Of a stretch of DNA of 64,000 nucleotides, positions 8,633-18,226 are shown piece after piece (within the stretch, counting starts at the first letter, position 1; each line of letters opens with the position of its first letter). The notes under the pieces are model-generated. The model did not search any database. It had not been told where the DNA came from and worked only from the letters and a program-made list of their open reading frames with translations. The DNA is from Burkholderiaceae bacterium (GTDB lineage Bacteria > Pseudomonadota > Gammaproteobacteria > Burkholderiales > Burkholderiaceae_E), in contig JAMLIR010000019.1 of assembly GCA_023954045.1 (NCBI GenBank), positions 1 through 64,000 on the forward strand, given 5' to 3'. The position numbers and the translations under genes are program-made.

Positions 8633-9657
8633 TTCTCGTACTTCTTGATCAGCGCGACCGCTTCTTCGTACAGCGCCTTGCCGTTGGGCGTCTTGGCGAT
8701 CCAGGCGTCGGTCACCGGCTGCGTGACCTTGCGCCAGCGCGCCTTCTCCTCGGGCGACAGCGAGCCGAACGTGTGCCCCATCTCCTTGGCCTGCTGCAGG
8801 CCCGGCACTTCGGCGTCGTCCCAGGCCTTGCCCATCTCCTTGACGATGTTCGAGCCCGAGTTCTTGTCGATGACGGCCTTCAGGTCGGCGGGCAGGCTCT
8901 CGTACTTCTGCTTGTTCATCGCGACCATGAACACGGTCGTGTACAGGCCGGTCTCGGTGTGGAACTTCACCAGCTCGTTCAGCCGCTGCGGCCGCATGAC
9001 TTCCCACGGCACCGTGACGCCATCGGCGACGCCGCGCGACAGCGCCTCGTAGGCCTCGGGAAGGGGCATGCCCACCGGCGTGGCGCCGAGAAGCTTCAGC
9101 GCGTCGCCCACGGGCTTGGTGGGAAGGCGGATCTTCTTGCCCTGCAGGTCTTCCATCTTCGTGACCAGCTTGTCCTTCATGTGGACGAGGCCGGGCGCGT
9201 GGCAGTGCATCAGCAGCACGTGGACGTCCTTGAACTCGTCCTTCAGGTGCTTGTTGTAGAACTCCCAGATCGCCTGCGTCGTGGCTTCCGCGGTGGGCGC
9301 GGTCATGAAGGGCAGCTCGAACACCTCCGAGAGCGGGAAGCGGCCGGGCGTGTAGCCGGGCAGCGCCCACGCGATGTCGGCCACGCCGGTGCGCGCCTGG
9401 TCGAACAGCTGCGGCGGCTTGCCGCCGAGCTGCATCGCCGGGTAGATCTCGCACTTGATGCGCCCGCCGGAGTCCTTCTCGACGCGCTCGGCCCAGGGGG
9501 CGAACAGCTTCGTCTGGATCGGCGCCATCGGCGACAGGAAGTGCGACATCCGCAGCTTGATCGGCTCCTGCGCGGTGGCGGTCCGGCCGAGGCCCGCGAG
9601 GCCCAGGCCCAGTGCCGCGCCGGCCTGCAGTGCGGTGCGTCGTGATACGTGCGTCAT
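8629..9657 (-). CDS. dctP: TRAP transporter solute-binding protein (DctP), probable Tat export
   Basis: 342 residues. The N-terminus has SRRTALQAG followed by an Ala/Gly/Leu stretch, which resembles a twin-arginine signal. The mature part begins near QEPIKLRMSHFLSP. Family features include DIAWALPGYTPGRFPLSEVFELPF and the ligand-binding Arg region GKKIRLPTKPVGDALKLLG, where the Arg contacts a substrate carboxylate in characterised DctP proteins. The ligand is therefore likely an organic acid. It lies 52 nt downstream of the SDR gene in the same operon. Confidence 0.92.
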   Translation of the reverse strand: MTHVSRRTALQAGAALGLGLAGLGRTATAQEPIKLRMSHFLSPMAPIQTKLFAPWAERVEKDSGGRIKCEIYPAMQLGGKPPQLFDQARTGVADIAWALPGYTPGRFPLSEVFELPFMTAPTAEATTQAIWEFYNKHLKDEFKDVHVLLMHCHAPGLVHMKDKLVTKMEDLQGKKIRLPTKPVGDALKLLGATPVGMPLPEAYEALSRGVADGVTVPWEVMRPQRLNELVKFHTETGLYTTVFMVAMNKQKYESLPADLKAVIDKNSGSNIVKEMGKAWDDAEVPGLQQAKEMGHTFGSLSPEEKARWRKVTQPVTDAWIAKTPNGKALYEEAVALIKKYEK

Positions 9658-9709
9658 GCGTGTCTCCTCCTGGGATTTTTCGGACGGGTGGGACGATTGT
9701 AGCGGCGCG

Positions 9710-10456
9710 TCACCCTACCATGCTGAGGCCGCCGCTGACACTGAGGACTTGCCCGGTGACGTAGTCCGAGCGCGAGCTCGCGAAGAACGCGACCGCGTCG
9801 GCGATGTCGGAGGGCTTGGCGAAGCGGCGCATCGGGATCGCGCGCAGGAACGCCTCGCGGTGCTTCTCGGGAACGGCCTGCAGCAGCGGCGTGTCGGTGG
9901 GACCGGGGCAGACGCAGTTCGCGGTGATGTTGTAGCGTGCCATTTCCCGGGCGAGACCCTTGGTGAACGCGATCACGCCGCCCTTGGCGCCCGAATAGAC
10001 GGTCTCGCCGGTGCTGCCGACGCGCCCGGCGTCGCTCGAGACGTTGACGATCTTGCCGTGCTTGCGCTCGATCATGCCGGGCAGGAACGCGCGCACGACG
10101 CGCACCGTGCCCATGAAGTTCAGTTCGATCACCCGGGCGATGAACGCATCGTCGTTCTCGAGGAACGGCTGGATCTTCCCCCAGCCGGCGACGTTGGCCA
10201 CGATGTCGACGCGGCCGTGCCGCGCGAGCACCGCATCGCGAAAGGCGGCCACCGACGCGGGGTCGGTGACGTCGCAGCGCAGGTAATCGGCGCGCTGCCC
10301 CGCGGCCCGGATCGCGGCAGCGGCCTGTTCGCCCTTGTCGTCGGCGATGTCGCCGAGCACGACGGTGGCGCCGGCCTGCGCGAGGCCCTGCGCGGTGGCC
10401 AAGCCGATGCCGGAGGCGGCGCCGGTCACGATCGCGATGCTGTCGTCGAGCTTCAT
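9710..10456 (-). CDS. Short-chain dehydrogenase/reductase (SDR, classical)
   Basis: 248 residues from ATG 10456 with AGAGG at good spacing; a longer start at 10528 would read through the palindromic operator and is rejected. Cofactor motif TGAASGIG sits at residues 11-18, followed by an Asp at the end of beta-2 (LGDIADD) that predicts NAD(H). NVAG replaces the usual NNAG; the catalytic Ser is in NVSSDAG and Tyr/Lys are in YSGAK. It resembles 2-hydroxycyclohexanecarboxyl-CoA and 3-hydroxyacyl-CoA dehydrogenases. Being first in an operon with a TRAP importer suggests it oxidises the imported acid or its CoA ester; the substrate is unknown. Confidence 0.9.
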   Translation of the reverse strand: MKLDDSIAIVTGAASGIGLATAQGLAQAGATVVLGDIADDKGEQAAAAIRAAGQRADYLRCDVTDPASVAAFRDAVLARHGRVDIVANVAGWGKIQPFLENDDAFIARVIELNFMGTVRVVRAFLPGMIERKHGKIVNVSSDAGRVGSTGETVYSGAKGGVIAFTKGLAREMARYNITANCVCPGPTDTPLLQAVPEKHREAFLRAIPMRRFAKPSDIADAVAFFASSRSDYVTGQVLSVSGGLSMVG

Positions 10457-10513
10457 CCGGAATTCCTCTTTCGTGGGGCGCCGCCAGGGCGCCGGAATGG
10501 CGTGGGGACTGAC

Positions 10514-10531
10514 TGAATGAATGTTCATTCA
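10514..10531. promoter_or_regulatory. 18-bp palindromic operator, TetR-family type
   Basis: TGAATGAATGTTCATTCA has perfect 8-bp arms (TGAATGAA and TTCATTCA) around a central TG. It sits 58 bp upstream of the SDR start, where an operon promoter is expected. Operators of this form are characteristic of TetR-family repressors. No tetR gene lies in the window, so the regulator is unidentified. Confidence 0.6.
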
Positions 10532-10569
10532 TGGCGCGGAGAAAGTCAATCCTCGCGGGCGGGCGCCCG

Positions 10570-10589
10570 GGCAGGTTCCTGCCTTTTTT
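10570..10589 (+). terminator. Orphan terminator-like hairpin
   Basis: GGCAG and CTGCC pair around a four-base loop and are followed by six T at 10584-10589, the form of an intrinsic terminator on the plus strand. No plus-strand gene ends nearby, because the gene to the left runs leftward. It could end a short RNA or act as an attenuator upstream of aceA. Confidence 0.35.
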
Positions 10590-10598
10590 GCCGGCGAG

Positions 10599-10702
10599 AA
10601 TGTCTTTCCACAATAAGAAATTGACGCATCGCAACGCACCATCCCCATTTTTCATCGTGGCAAGCGCTTTGCCGGATCGTGAAATATTGGAAATAAGACA
10701 TT
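10599..10702. repeat. Spaced inverted repeat upstream of aceA
   Basis: AATGTCTT at 10599-10606 is repeated inverted as AAGACATT at 10695-10702. The sequence next to each arm is also similar (TCCACAATA against TTTCCAATA in the same orientation). Centre spacing is about 96 bp. Two sites for one dimeric regulator are possible. Confidence 0.3.
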
Positions 10703-10861
10703 GAAATAGAAGTGTAAAAAACTTCCGGCAATTCTTGATCCATCCCTGTTGCGACGCCGCACGTTTTCGGTAATCTGACGTTCATGCGCGCGGCCTCGCG
10801 TCGTCGTCGTCAGGACGCATGCGCAACGACTTCCAACACTCGACGCTCAAGGAGCCTGTCC

Positions 10862-12184
<1,323 letters not shown>

Positions 12185-12248
12185 AGCACTGCACGGGTCG
12201 AAGCCATTCGGGGGCGCGCCGCCGCGACGCGGCCGCCTCGCGAATGCG

Positions 12249-12277
12249 AAAAAGGCCGGCGATGAGCCGGCCTTTTT
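12249..12277. terminator. Intrinsic terminator after aceA
   Basis: A perfect 12-nt stem including AAAAAGGCCGGC and its complement encloses the five-base loop GATGA, with a T-run on the right arm and an A-run on the left arm. It should work in both directions. It lies 65 nt past the aceA stop and insulates aceA from the Tad locus. Confidence 0.9.
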
Positions 12278-12356
12278 CATTTCTGCGTCCTGCACGCGGC
12301 GCAAGCCCGCGGATGGTCGTGGAGGATCGGCCGAAGGGCTAGGCACTGCGTCGAAT

Positions 12357-12385
12357 GTTCACGGCGCGCGCTCGCGCCTATAAAT
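12357..12385 (+). promoter_or_regulatory. Putative promoter of the Tad pilus locus
   Basis: TATAAAT at 12379-12385 is a near-consensus -10 element in otherwise very GC-rich sequence. GTTCAC/TTCACG at 12357-12363 is a weak -35 with 15-16 bp spacing. It lies about 40 bp upstream of the pilin-like gene and just after the aceA terminator. Confidence 0.45.
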
Positions 12386-12422
12386 CTCCGTGCGCCTCTC
12401 GTCACACGCACAGGAGATCGAC

Positions 12423-12731
12423 ATGAACGCAGACCGCACGCTTCGCTTCCACGCCCCCGCCAGCTTCGCATCGCGGGGTAAGCCCAGCCGCCAGTCGGGC
12501 CAGGGCATGACCGAGTACATCATCGTCGTCGCACTGATCGCCGTTGCGGCGATCGGCGTCTACACGCTGTTCGGCCAGACGATCCGCAACCAGACGGCGG
12601 GCCTGGCGCTCGAGGTCGCCGGGCAGACCGCGTCGACGGCGATCGGCAACGCGCAGACCAACGCTACCACCGCCTCGACCAACGCCAACGTGCGCAAGGG
12701 GCTCGACAACTACGACGCCAACAATCGCTGA
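12423..12731 (+). CDS. Flp-type pilin-like protein
   Basis: 102 residues from ATG 12423, with AGGAG 7 nt upstream. A 26-residue basic leader ends in GQG and is followed by MTEYIIVVALIAVAAIGVYTLF. This matches a class III/type IVb prepilin cleavage site, with Glu at +3 and Tyr at +4 of the mature protein. The remainder is Ala/Thr/Asn-rich. First gene of the Tad locus and the best candidate for the major pilin. It is longer than classical Flp proteins (about 50-70 residues), so a minor pilin role is possible. Confidence 0.8.
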   Translation: MNADRTLRFHAPASFASRGKPSRQSGQGMTEYIIVVALIAVAAIGVYTLFGQTIRNQTAGLALEVAGQTASTAIGNAQTNATTASTNANVRKGLDNYDANNR

Positions 12732-12775
12732 GCCGGGCCGGCCCGCCGCCACCGCTGATGCCGGGAGCCGTCGCG

Positions 12776-14137
12776 ATGAAGCGCAATCGTCCGTGGCGCG
12801 GGCAGCGCGGCCAGGCGCTGGTGCTCGCGCTGGTGCTGCTGTTCGCGGGGCTGCTCGGGCTGTTCTTCATGTTCGGCACCGGCCAGGTGTCGGCGACCAA
12901 GCAGCGCCTGAACAACGCGGCCGACGCGGCCGCATACAGCGCCGCGGTCTGGCGCGCGCGGGTGCTGAACTTCCACGCCTACGCCAATCGCGCGATCGTC
13001 GCACAGGAGGTGGCGGTCGCGCAGGCGGTGACGCTCACGTCCTGGGCGAAGTACTTCGAGCGCTTCACCGCCAATGCTCGTGTGCTCGCCAGCGCGTGGC
13101 CGCCGGCGGCGCCGGTGCTTTCGGCGGCGGCGTCGGTGGCGGGCACGGCCCGCGAGCTCACCGAGCGCACTGCCGCCGACGAGATCGAGGCGCGCGCCGC
13201 GCCCGGCATCGGCTACAAGTCGCTGCTGCAGCGCAGCCAGGAAGCGCTGCAACTCGCGGCCGACACGTTCGGCCTGGGCGCGGTGGCGAACGAGGTCGCG
13301 CGCGCCAACGATCCCGCGTTCTTCGCGTTCGCGCTGGGCGACTCGGGCGCCTTCGGCAGGTTCACGCGCCGCTACGCGAGCGACGACGACCGCCGTCGGC
13401 TGCAGGGCGTGGTCGACGATTCGCTCGACGCCTTCGTGAAGGGGCCGCGGCGCGACGACCTGCGGCTGGTGCTGCTGCCGTCCTCGTGCTTCGGCACGAC
13501 CACCAGCTTCAGCCGCTGGTTCCGCTACTGGCGCAAGCGTGGCGGCACCACGATGTCGCCGGACCTCGAGCGCTGGCAGGCGGTCGACACCGGTTCGATT
13601 CACGACTACCGTCGCAGCGGCTGGTTCTTCTCGGGCTGTCGGGAGCGCGAATGGCTGCCTGTCGGTTGGGGCGGTGCCGAGGCGACCGACGGCGCGCCGC
13701 TGAACGCGGTGCTGGGCGATCCCGGCGGCACCTGGGACAACGGCGCGGCCACCTGGATGGCGGCCGCGTCGATGGCGGGGAGCGGCTACCCGGGGTTCGA
13801 GCGCTACAGCGGCATCGAGCGGGTGCGCGAACTCGACTTCGCCGCACTGGCCGACCAGCGCTTCCCGGTCACGCAGGTCGTCGTGCTGGCGCGCAGCGAG
13901 GGTGGCGACGTGCGCACCGCGAACGCGTTGAACGTCGGTACCGGCAGGCTGCGGCTGCGCGAGCGCTTCGCCGGCAACCGGCTCTGGGCGATGGCGGTCG
14001 GCGAGGTCTACTTCCGCCGTCCGCCGGGCGCGCCCGAGCGCATCGAATACGCGAGCCTGTACAACCCGTACTGGCAGGTTCGCCTTGCCGAGCCCACGAG
14101 CGCGCAGCGCGCGGCGGCGGTGGCCTATGTGCACTGA
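12776..14137 (+). CDS. TadG-like pilus assembly protein
   Basis: 453 residues from ATG 12776 with GGGAG 8 nt upstream. The N-terminus RGQALVLALVLLFAGLLGLFF is the TadG/TadE-type membrane anchor, followed by QRLNNAADAAAYSAAVW, the common putative Flp pilus-assembly TadG signature. The large C-terminal region (residues about 60-450) is predicted periplasmic and has no recognisable von Willebrand MIDAS motif. In Tad systems TadE/F/G are pseudopilins or envelope scaffolds for assembly. It overlaps the next gene by 11 nt. Confidence 0.8.
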   Translation: MKRNRPWRGQRGQALVLALVLLFAGLLGLFFMFGTGQVSATKQRLNNAADAAAYSAAVWRARVLNFHAYANRAIVAQEVAVAQAVTLTSWAKYFERFTANARVLASAWPPAAPVLSAAASVAGTARELTERTAADEIEARAAPGIGYKSLLQRSQEALQLAADTFGLGAVANEVARANDPAFFAFALGDSGAFGRFTRRYASDDDRRRLQGVVDDSLDAFVKGPRRDDLRLVLLPSSCFGTTTSFSRWFRYWRKRGGTTMSPDLERWQAVDTGSIHDYRRSGWFFSGCREREWLPVGWGGAEATDGAPLNAVLGDPGGTWDNGAATWMAAASMAGSGYPGFERYSGIERVRELDFAALADQRFPVTQVVVLARSEGGDVRTANALNVGTGRLRLRERFAGNRLWAMAVGEVYFRRPPGAPERIEYASLYNPYWQVRLAEPTSAQRAAAVAYVH

Positions 14138-14966
14138 GCGCCGCAGCCAGCGCGGGCAGGCGCTGGTCGAGACGCTGGTCGCGGCGCTGGTCCTGGTGCC
14201 GCTCGCGCTGCTCGCGATCCTGCTGGGCAAGTACCAGTCGATGCAGCAGGCCTCGATTGCCGCGTCGCGAACGCTTGCCTTCGAATGCACGGTCCGGCCG
14301 GGCGCGTGCGCGGACGCGGCCGCGCACGCGCAACTGGCCGACGACGTGCGGCGGCGTCACTTCGGACGGATCGACCGCGAAATCCTCAGCAACGACGTCG
14401 TAGCCGATCCGGCGCCGCCGGACGAGCGCAATCCGTTGTGGGCCGACCGTCGCGGACGGCCGCTGCTCGAGCGCTTCGCCGACGTCGGCGTCGCGCTCGC
14501 CGCGCCGCGCTTCGACGCCGGGCGATCCACGGCGGTCGGGCGCGCCGCGGGCGGCGCGGCCAGCCTGCTCGACCGGCTCGCGGGCCCGGCGCGATTCGGC
14601 CTGTCGATGACCGGCGGCCTGGTCGACGCACTGGTCCAGGTGCGCGTCTCGCCGAGCGAGTCGGACGACGCCGGATTCGCCCGGCTCGACTCGATGCCGC
14701 TCACGATGCGGGCGCACACCGTGGTGTTGTCCGATGCGTGGAACGCCTCGGGGCCGTATGGCCAGGCAGCGGGCCGCGTCGAGCCACGGGTCGAGCAGGG
14801 CAGTCGCCTCGACCCGGTGCACCAGGCGCAGATCGCGCTGGGCTACCAGCTCACGCAGTGGACGCTCGACCTGATGCACCTGGCTGGGCTCGAGCCCAGC
14901 GCCGGGGCGTACACGCCGCAACACGTCGACGTCGACCGCGTGCCGGCCGACCGGATCGCACCATGA
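14127..14966 (+). CDS. TadE-like pilus assembly protein
   Basis: 279 residues from ATG 14127, inside the end of the tadG-like gene. The N-terminal RGQALVETLVAALVLVPLAL has the prepilin-like pattern of TadE (a Glu five residues after the start of the hydrophobic run). The rest is soluble and predicted periplasmic, ending with a Pro-rich tail. Pseudopilin-type role inferred from family and context. Confidence 0.72.
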   Translation: MCTERRSQRGQALVETLVAALVLVPLALLAILLGKYQSMQQASIAASRTLAFECTVRPGACADAAAHAQLADDVRRRHFGRIDREILSNDVVADPAPPDERNPLWADRRGRPLLERFADVGVALAAPRFDAGRSTAVGRAAGGAASLLDRLAGPARFGLSMTGGLVDALVQVRVSPSESDDAGFARLDSMPLTMRAHTVVLSDAWNASGPYGQAAGRVEPRVEQGSRLDPVHQAQIALGYQLTQWTLDLMHLAGLEPSAGAYTPQHVDVDRVPADRIAP

Positions 14967-15727
14967 GGCAGGCAACGGTTCGCGGCGGCCGCGCGGGCCA
15001 TTGCGCCACCGCACTGGCGCTGGCGTTGCCACTGGCGGCGGGCGCCGCCGCGGCGCTCGCCACGGGCGGGAGCTGGGCGGCCGGGGACGCGGACGCGGCG
15101 CTGCCGGGGTTCGACCTGCGCCGCATCGTCGTACCGCGCGGCGAACTCGCCGGACACGCGATCGAGGTCAGCGAAGTCACGAGCCACCTCGATCCTTCGG
15201 ACGCGCTGGGTCGCGTCGAGCGCCGCTGGCGCGAGCACGACGGCGCCGAGGTGTTGCGCGCCGACAGCGGCGGGTGGGCGGTGCTGTCGCGGCGCACCCC
15301 GCACGGCTACGACACGCTGCAGCTGCGGGCGGCCGCGCGGGGCGGCGCGCAGGGGCTGCTCACGCAGTGGCGCGAGGCAAACGCCGGGCCCACGAGCGGC
15401 GCGTCCCTGCTGCACCTGCTGCCCGACGACGCGCACGCGGTGCGGCAACTGCGGTCGCGCGACGGGTCTGCCGCCGGCGCGCGCGAGGCCGAAACGCTGA
15501 TCGGTCGCCTTCCTCATTCGATCGACGAGGCCGAGCGACGCATCGAGCGCCACCTGCGTCGCGCGGGCTTCGTGGCCGCGCCGACGCCCGGCGCGCGGCG
15601 CCAGCTGTCCTGGCGCGACGATCGTGCGCGCTTCTTCCAGGCGCCGGGCGTCGAGTTGCTGGTCACGCTGCACGCGCAGTCGGAGGGCACCGGCGTCGTC
15701 CTCTACCACGTGCGCGCGACGCGATGA
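14963..15727 (+). CDS. Exported protein of unknown function in the Tad locus
   Basis: 254 residues, starting at ATG 14963, which overlaps the upstream stop (ATGA). A basic N-terminus and a long Ala/Leu stretch (residues 14-35) form a signal peptide. The mature part lacks recognisable motifs; it is rich in charged residues and mentions no cysteines outside the leader. Its place between the TadE-like gene and a second prepilin-like gene suggests an envelope role in the same machine. I do not recognise the family. Confidence 0.65.
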   Translation: MRQATVRGGRAGHCATALALALPLAAGAAAALATGGSWAAGDADAALPGFDLRRIVVPRGELAGHAIEVSEVTSHLDPSDALGRVERRWREHDGAEVLRADSGGWAVLSRRTPHGYDTLQLRAAARGGAQGLLTQWREANAGPTSGASLLHLLPDDAHAVRQLRSRDGSAAGAREAETLIGRLPHSIDEAERRIERHLRRAGFVAAPTPGARRQLSWRDDRARFFQAPGVELLVTLHAQSEGTGVVLYHVRATR

Positions 15728-15737
15728 CGGAGGACGC

Positions 15738-15902
15738 ATGAGATCGAGAACCCAGGGCGGCCAGTCGATGCTCGAGTACCTGATCGTGCTGATGCTCTTC
15801 GTGCTGGCGCTCACCGCCGGCCCGCACAGTCCGCTCGAGCGCCTCTTCGAGGCGTTCGGCGACCGGTACGAACGCTTCACCCACGCAATGTCGATGCCAT
15901 GA
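15738..15902 (+). CDS. Small second prepilin-like protein
   Basis: 54 residues from ATG 15738, with CGGAGG 5 nt upstream. The start MRSRTQGGQSMLEYLIVLML gives a short basic leader, a G-Q-S junction and the L-E-Y pattern, as in Flp pilins, followed by one membrane helix and an amphipathic tail. Its size matches Flp pilins better than the 102-residue protein at the head of the locus. It overlaps cpaB (ATGA). Either of the two could be the main pilin. Confidence 0.7.
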   Translation: MRSRTQGGQSMLEYLIVLMLFVLALTAGPHSPLERLFEAFGDRYERFTHAMSMP

Positions 15903-16918
15903 AGATGCCTGTCGCTCCGCTGCGCCGTGCCTGGACCTGGGCGCTTCGCCACCGCAGCTTGCTGCTGTTCGCCATGGCGCTGTCGTTCGGCGCGCTCGCG
16001 GTCTTCGGCGCGCGCGGCTACATCGCCGAGCGGCTCGAGGTCGAGATGGCACGGCTTCTGCCGAGGCAGGCGATGGTCGAGGTCGTCGTCGCGCGGCGCG
16101 ACCTCGGGCGCGGCGAACTCGTCGTGCCGGAGAACATGGCGGTGCGCGAGGTGCCGGCCGACTACGTGCCGGGCAGCGCCGTGCGCCCCGACCGGTTCGA
16201 GCAGCACGTCGGTTCGCGCCTCGATCAGCCGATGCGCAGCGGCGAGCCGCTGCTCGCGGGCGCGATCGTCGGCGCCGACGCGGGCAGCTTCTCCAGCCGG
16301 ATCCGGCAGGGAATCCGGGCCATGTCGATCCTCGTCGACGAGGTGAACTCCGTCTCCGGCATGCTGCAGCCCGGCGACCGCATCGACCTGCTGTTCTCGG
16401 TGCGGCCGCCGGTACCCGCGGGCCAGCCGGCGGCGCAGGAGGTCACCGCGACGCTGATGCAGGATCTCCCGGTACTCGCCACCGGGCGCCAGGTCCGCGC
16501 CGGCGCCGAAGAGGGCGGCGCGCCGCGACACTTCACCGCGATCACCGTCGAGGTCTCCCCCGAGCAGGCGCAGCAACTGATCGTCGCGCAGCGCACCGGC
16601 AAGCTCACGGCGATGCTGCGGCATCCCGAGGACAGGCAACCGCTGGGCGCACGCGCGCTCGACCTGAACGCGCTGCTGGGCATCGCCCGCCCCGGCTTGC
16701 CGCCGCGCGCCAGGCCGGCAACGCCAGGTCCCGAGATCATCGTCGGCGGGCGTGGCGCGCTCGTCGCACTGCGTGCGCCGTCGGCCGAGCCCGCCGCAGC
16801 GCCGATCGGGCCCGAACCCGGGAGGCGGGACGCGGAGCCGGACGGGGCAACGGCTCCGTCGTGGTCGCTGCATCGATTCGCCCCGGGCGGGGCCGCCAGA
16901 CAGGTGAAGCCGGAATGA
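15899..16918 (+). CDS. cpaB: Flp pilus assembly protein CpaB/RcpC
   Basis: 339 residues. A membrane helix spans about residues 20-40, followed by an SAF-type domain (VEVVVARRDLGRGELVVPENMAVREVP) and the RcpC/CpaB domain with GIRAMSILVDEVNSVSGMLQPGDRIDLLF, the strongest family signature. The C-terminal 70 residues are Pro/Ala-rich and low complexity. CpaB is a periplasmic or outer-membrane partner of the secretin. Overlaps its neighbours at both ends. Confidence 0.9.
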   Translation: MKMPVAPLRRAWTWALRHRSLLLFAMALSFGALAVFGARGYIAERLEVEMARLLPRQAMVEVVVARRDLGRGELVVPENMAVREVPADYVPGSAVRPDRFEQHVGSRLDQPMRSGEPLLAGAIVGADAGSFSSRIRQGIRAMSILVDEVNSVSGMLQPGDRIDLLFSVRPPVPAGQPAAQEVTATLMQDLPVLATGRQVRAGAEEGGAPRHFTAITVEVSPEQAQQLIVAQRTGKLTAMLRHPEDRQPLGARALDLNALLGIARPGLPPRARPATPGPEIIVGGRGALVALRAPSAEPAAAPIGPEPGRRDAEPDGATAPSWSLHRFAPGGAARQVKPE

Positions 16919-18225
16919 AACCGTACAGTCCCAGACAACGTCTTGCCGCGCTCGCGACGACCCTGTCGTGCCTCGCGTCCGGGCCGGGCGACGCGGCGGC
17001 GTCGACCGATTCGACATTGCCGCCGATTCCGATCGAGCTCTACGTGGGCCAGGTGCACCTGATCCGCGCCGGCGAGCTCAAGCGCGTGGCGGTCGGCAAC
17101 GGCAAGGTCATCCAGGCCACGGCGCTCGACGGCGGCCAGGTGCTGGTCATCCCCGAGGCGGCGGGACAGAGCACGCTTCACCTCTGGGGCAAGGACGGCA
17201 GCGAAACCAGCTTCGCGATCAGCGTCGTCCCCGCCGACGTCAATCGCCTGCTCGACGAGATCCGCGCGATGCTCGGCGAGTCGAGTCGCGTGCGCGCGCG
17301 CATCGTGGGCGACAAGGTCGTGCTCGAAGGCAGCGAGCTGTCCGAGGAGGAGGCGGCACGGATGACCGAGATCGCGCGGCGCTACCCGCAGGTGGTCAAC
17401 CTGATCAGCCGCGTCGGGCTCGAGCGCATGATCGAGATGGACGTGCGAATGCTCGAAATCCGCCGCGACCTGCTCGAGGACATCGGCGTGCGCTGGAACG
17501 GCAGCATGCAGGGGCCGAGCTTCGGAATCCTCGGGGACCTTCACCGCAGCCGCGCGTTCCGGCCCGGGGGCGCGGCCGCAGAGGCCGGCCTCGAGACGGG
17601 CACTCGGGTCGCCCCGTTCGCGACCGCGCTGGGCCTCGCCAGCTCGATCACCTCGGTCATCAACCTGCTGGTGCAGAACGGCGACGCCGTCGTGCTGGCC
17701 GAGCCGCGGCTGTCGTGCCGCAGCGGCGGCTCGGCGCGCTTCATCGCCGGCGGCGAGTTGCCGGTGCCGTTCGCGAGCGGCCTGGGGACCGTGTCGGTCG
17801 GTTTCAAGGAATACGGGGTGAAGTTCGACGTGAGTCCGGTGGCCAGCGAGTCCGGCGTCATCGCGGCGAAGATCGCGACCGAGATCTCGGCGATCAACTT
17901 CGAGATCCAGGTGCAGGACGTTCCCGGCCTGCTCAAGCGGCGGGCGGAAACCGAGGTGAACCTGCGCGAGAACGAGACGCTGGTCATCGCGGGCCTGCTC
18001 TCCGAGGAGTCGTCGAAGGCGATCGACCGCCTGCCCGGGCTGGGCGAGATCCCGATCCTGGGCAAGCTGTTCCGCTCGCGCGAGTTCCGCGACCGCAAGA
18101 CCGATCTCGTCGTGTTCATCACGCCGCGCTTCGTCGGTCCGGCGAGCGTCACGCAGCGCGAGGCGATCGAGCGTAGCGCGCAGCGCCTCGAGCAGGCGCG
18201 AGAACAGGTCCGGATGGCCGAATGA
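16915..18225 (+). CDS. cpaC: Tad secretin (RcpA/CpaC)
   Basis: 436 residues from ATG 16915 (ATGA overlap with cpaB). Signal peptide to about residue 25. The pilus-secretin N-domain (about 35-105) includes VGQVHLIRAGELKRVAVGNG. A middle domain with ERMIEMDVRMLEIRRDLLEDIGVRW leads into the secretin core (about 240-425), with VPFASGLGTVSVGFKEYGVK and the C-terminal GLGEIPILGKLFRSREFRD motif. It forms the outer-membrane pore for the Flp pilus. Confidence 0.93.
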   Translation: MKPYSPRQRLAALATTLSCLASGPGDAAASTDSTLPPIPIELYVGQVHLIRAGELKRVAVGNGKVIQATALDGGQVLVIPEAAGQSTLHLWGKDGSETSFAISVVPADVNRLLDEIRAMLGESSRVRARIVGDKVVLEGSELSEEEAARMTEIARRYPQVVNLISRVGLERMIEMDVRMLEIRRDLLEDIGVRWNGSMQGPSFGILGDLHRSRAFRPGGAAAEAGLETGTRVAPFATALGLASSITSVINLLVQNGDAVVLAEPRLSCRSGGSARFIAGGELPVPFASGLGTVSVGFKEYGVKFDVSPVASESGVIAAKIATEISAINFEIQVQDVPGLLKRRAETEVNLRENETLVIAGLLSEESSKAIDRLPGLGEIPILGKLFRSREFRDRKTDLVVFITPRFVGPASVTQREAIERSAQRLEQAREQVRMAE

Positions 18226-18226
18226 C

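Larger units (their letters stand above)
10532..10861. other. AT-rich divergent control region between the SDR-TRAP operon and aceA
   Basis: About 330 bp with clearly lower GC than the surroundings and no convincing gene; a 79-codon minus-strand frame here lacks coding character. It contains a short hairpin followed by six T (10570-10589) and a distant inverted repeat (10599-10606 with 10695-10702). Promoter elements for aceA must lie here, but none matches consensus well. The aceA leader before ATG 10862 includes AAGGAG. Confidence 0.5.

Noticed and set aside
10546-10785. 79-codon minus-strand frame in the aceA control region
   Set aside because: No ribosome site, no family resemblance, and the region has regulatory rather than coding character.
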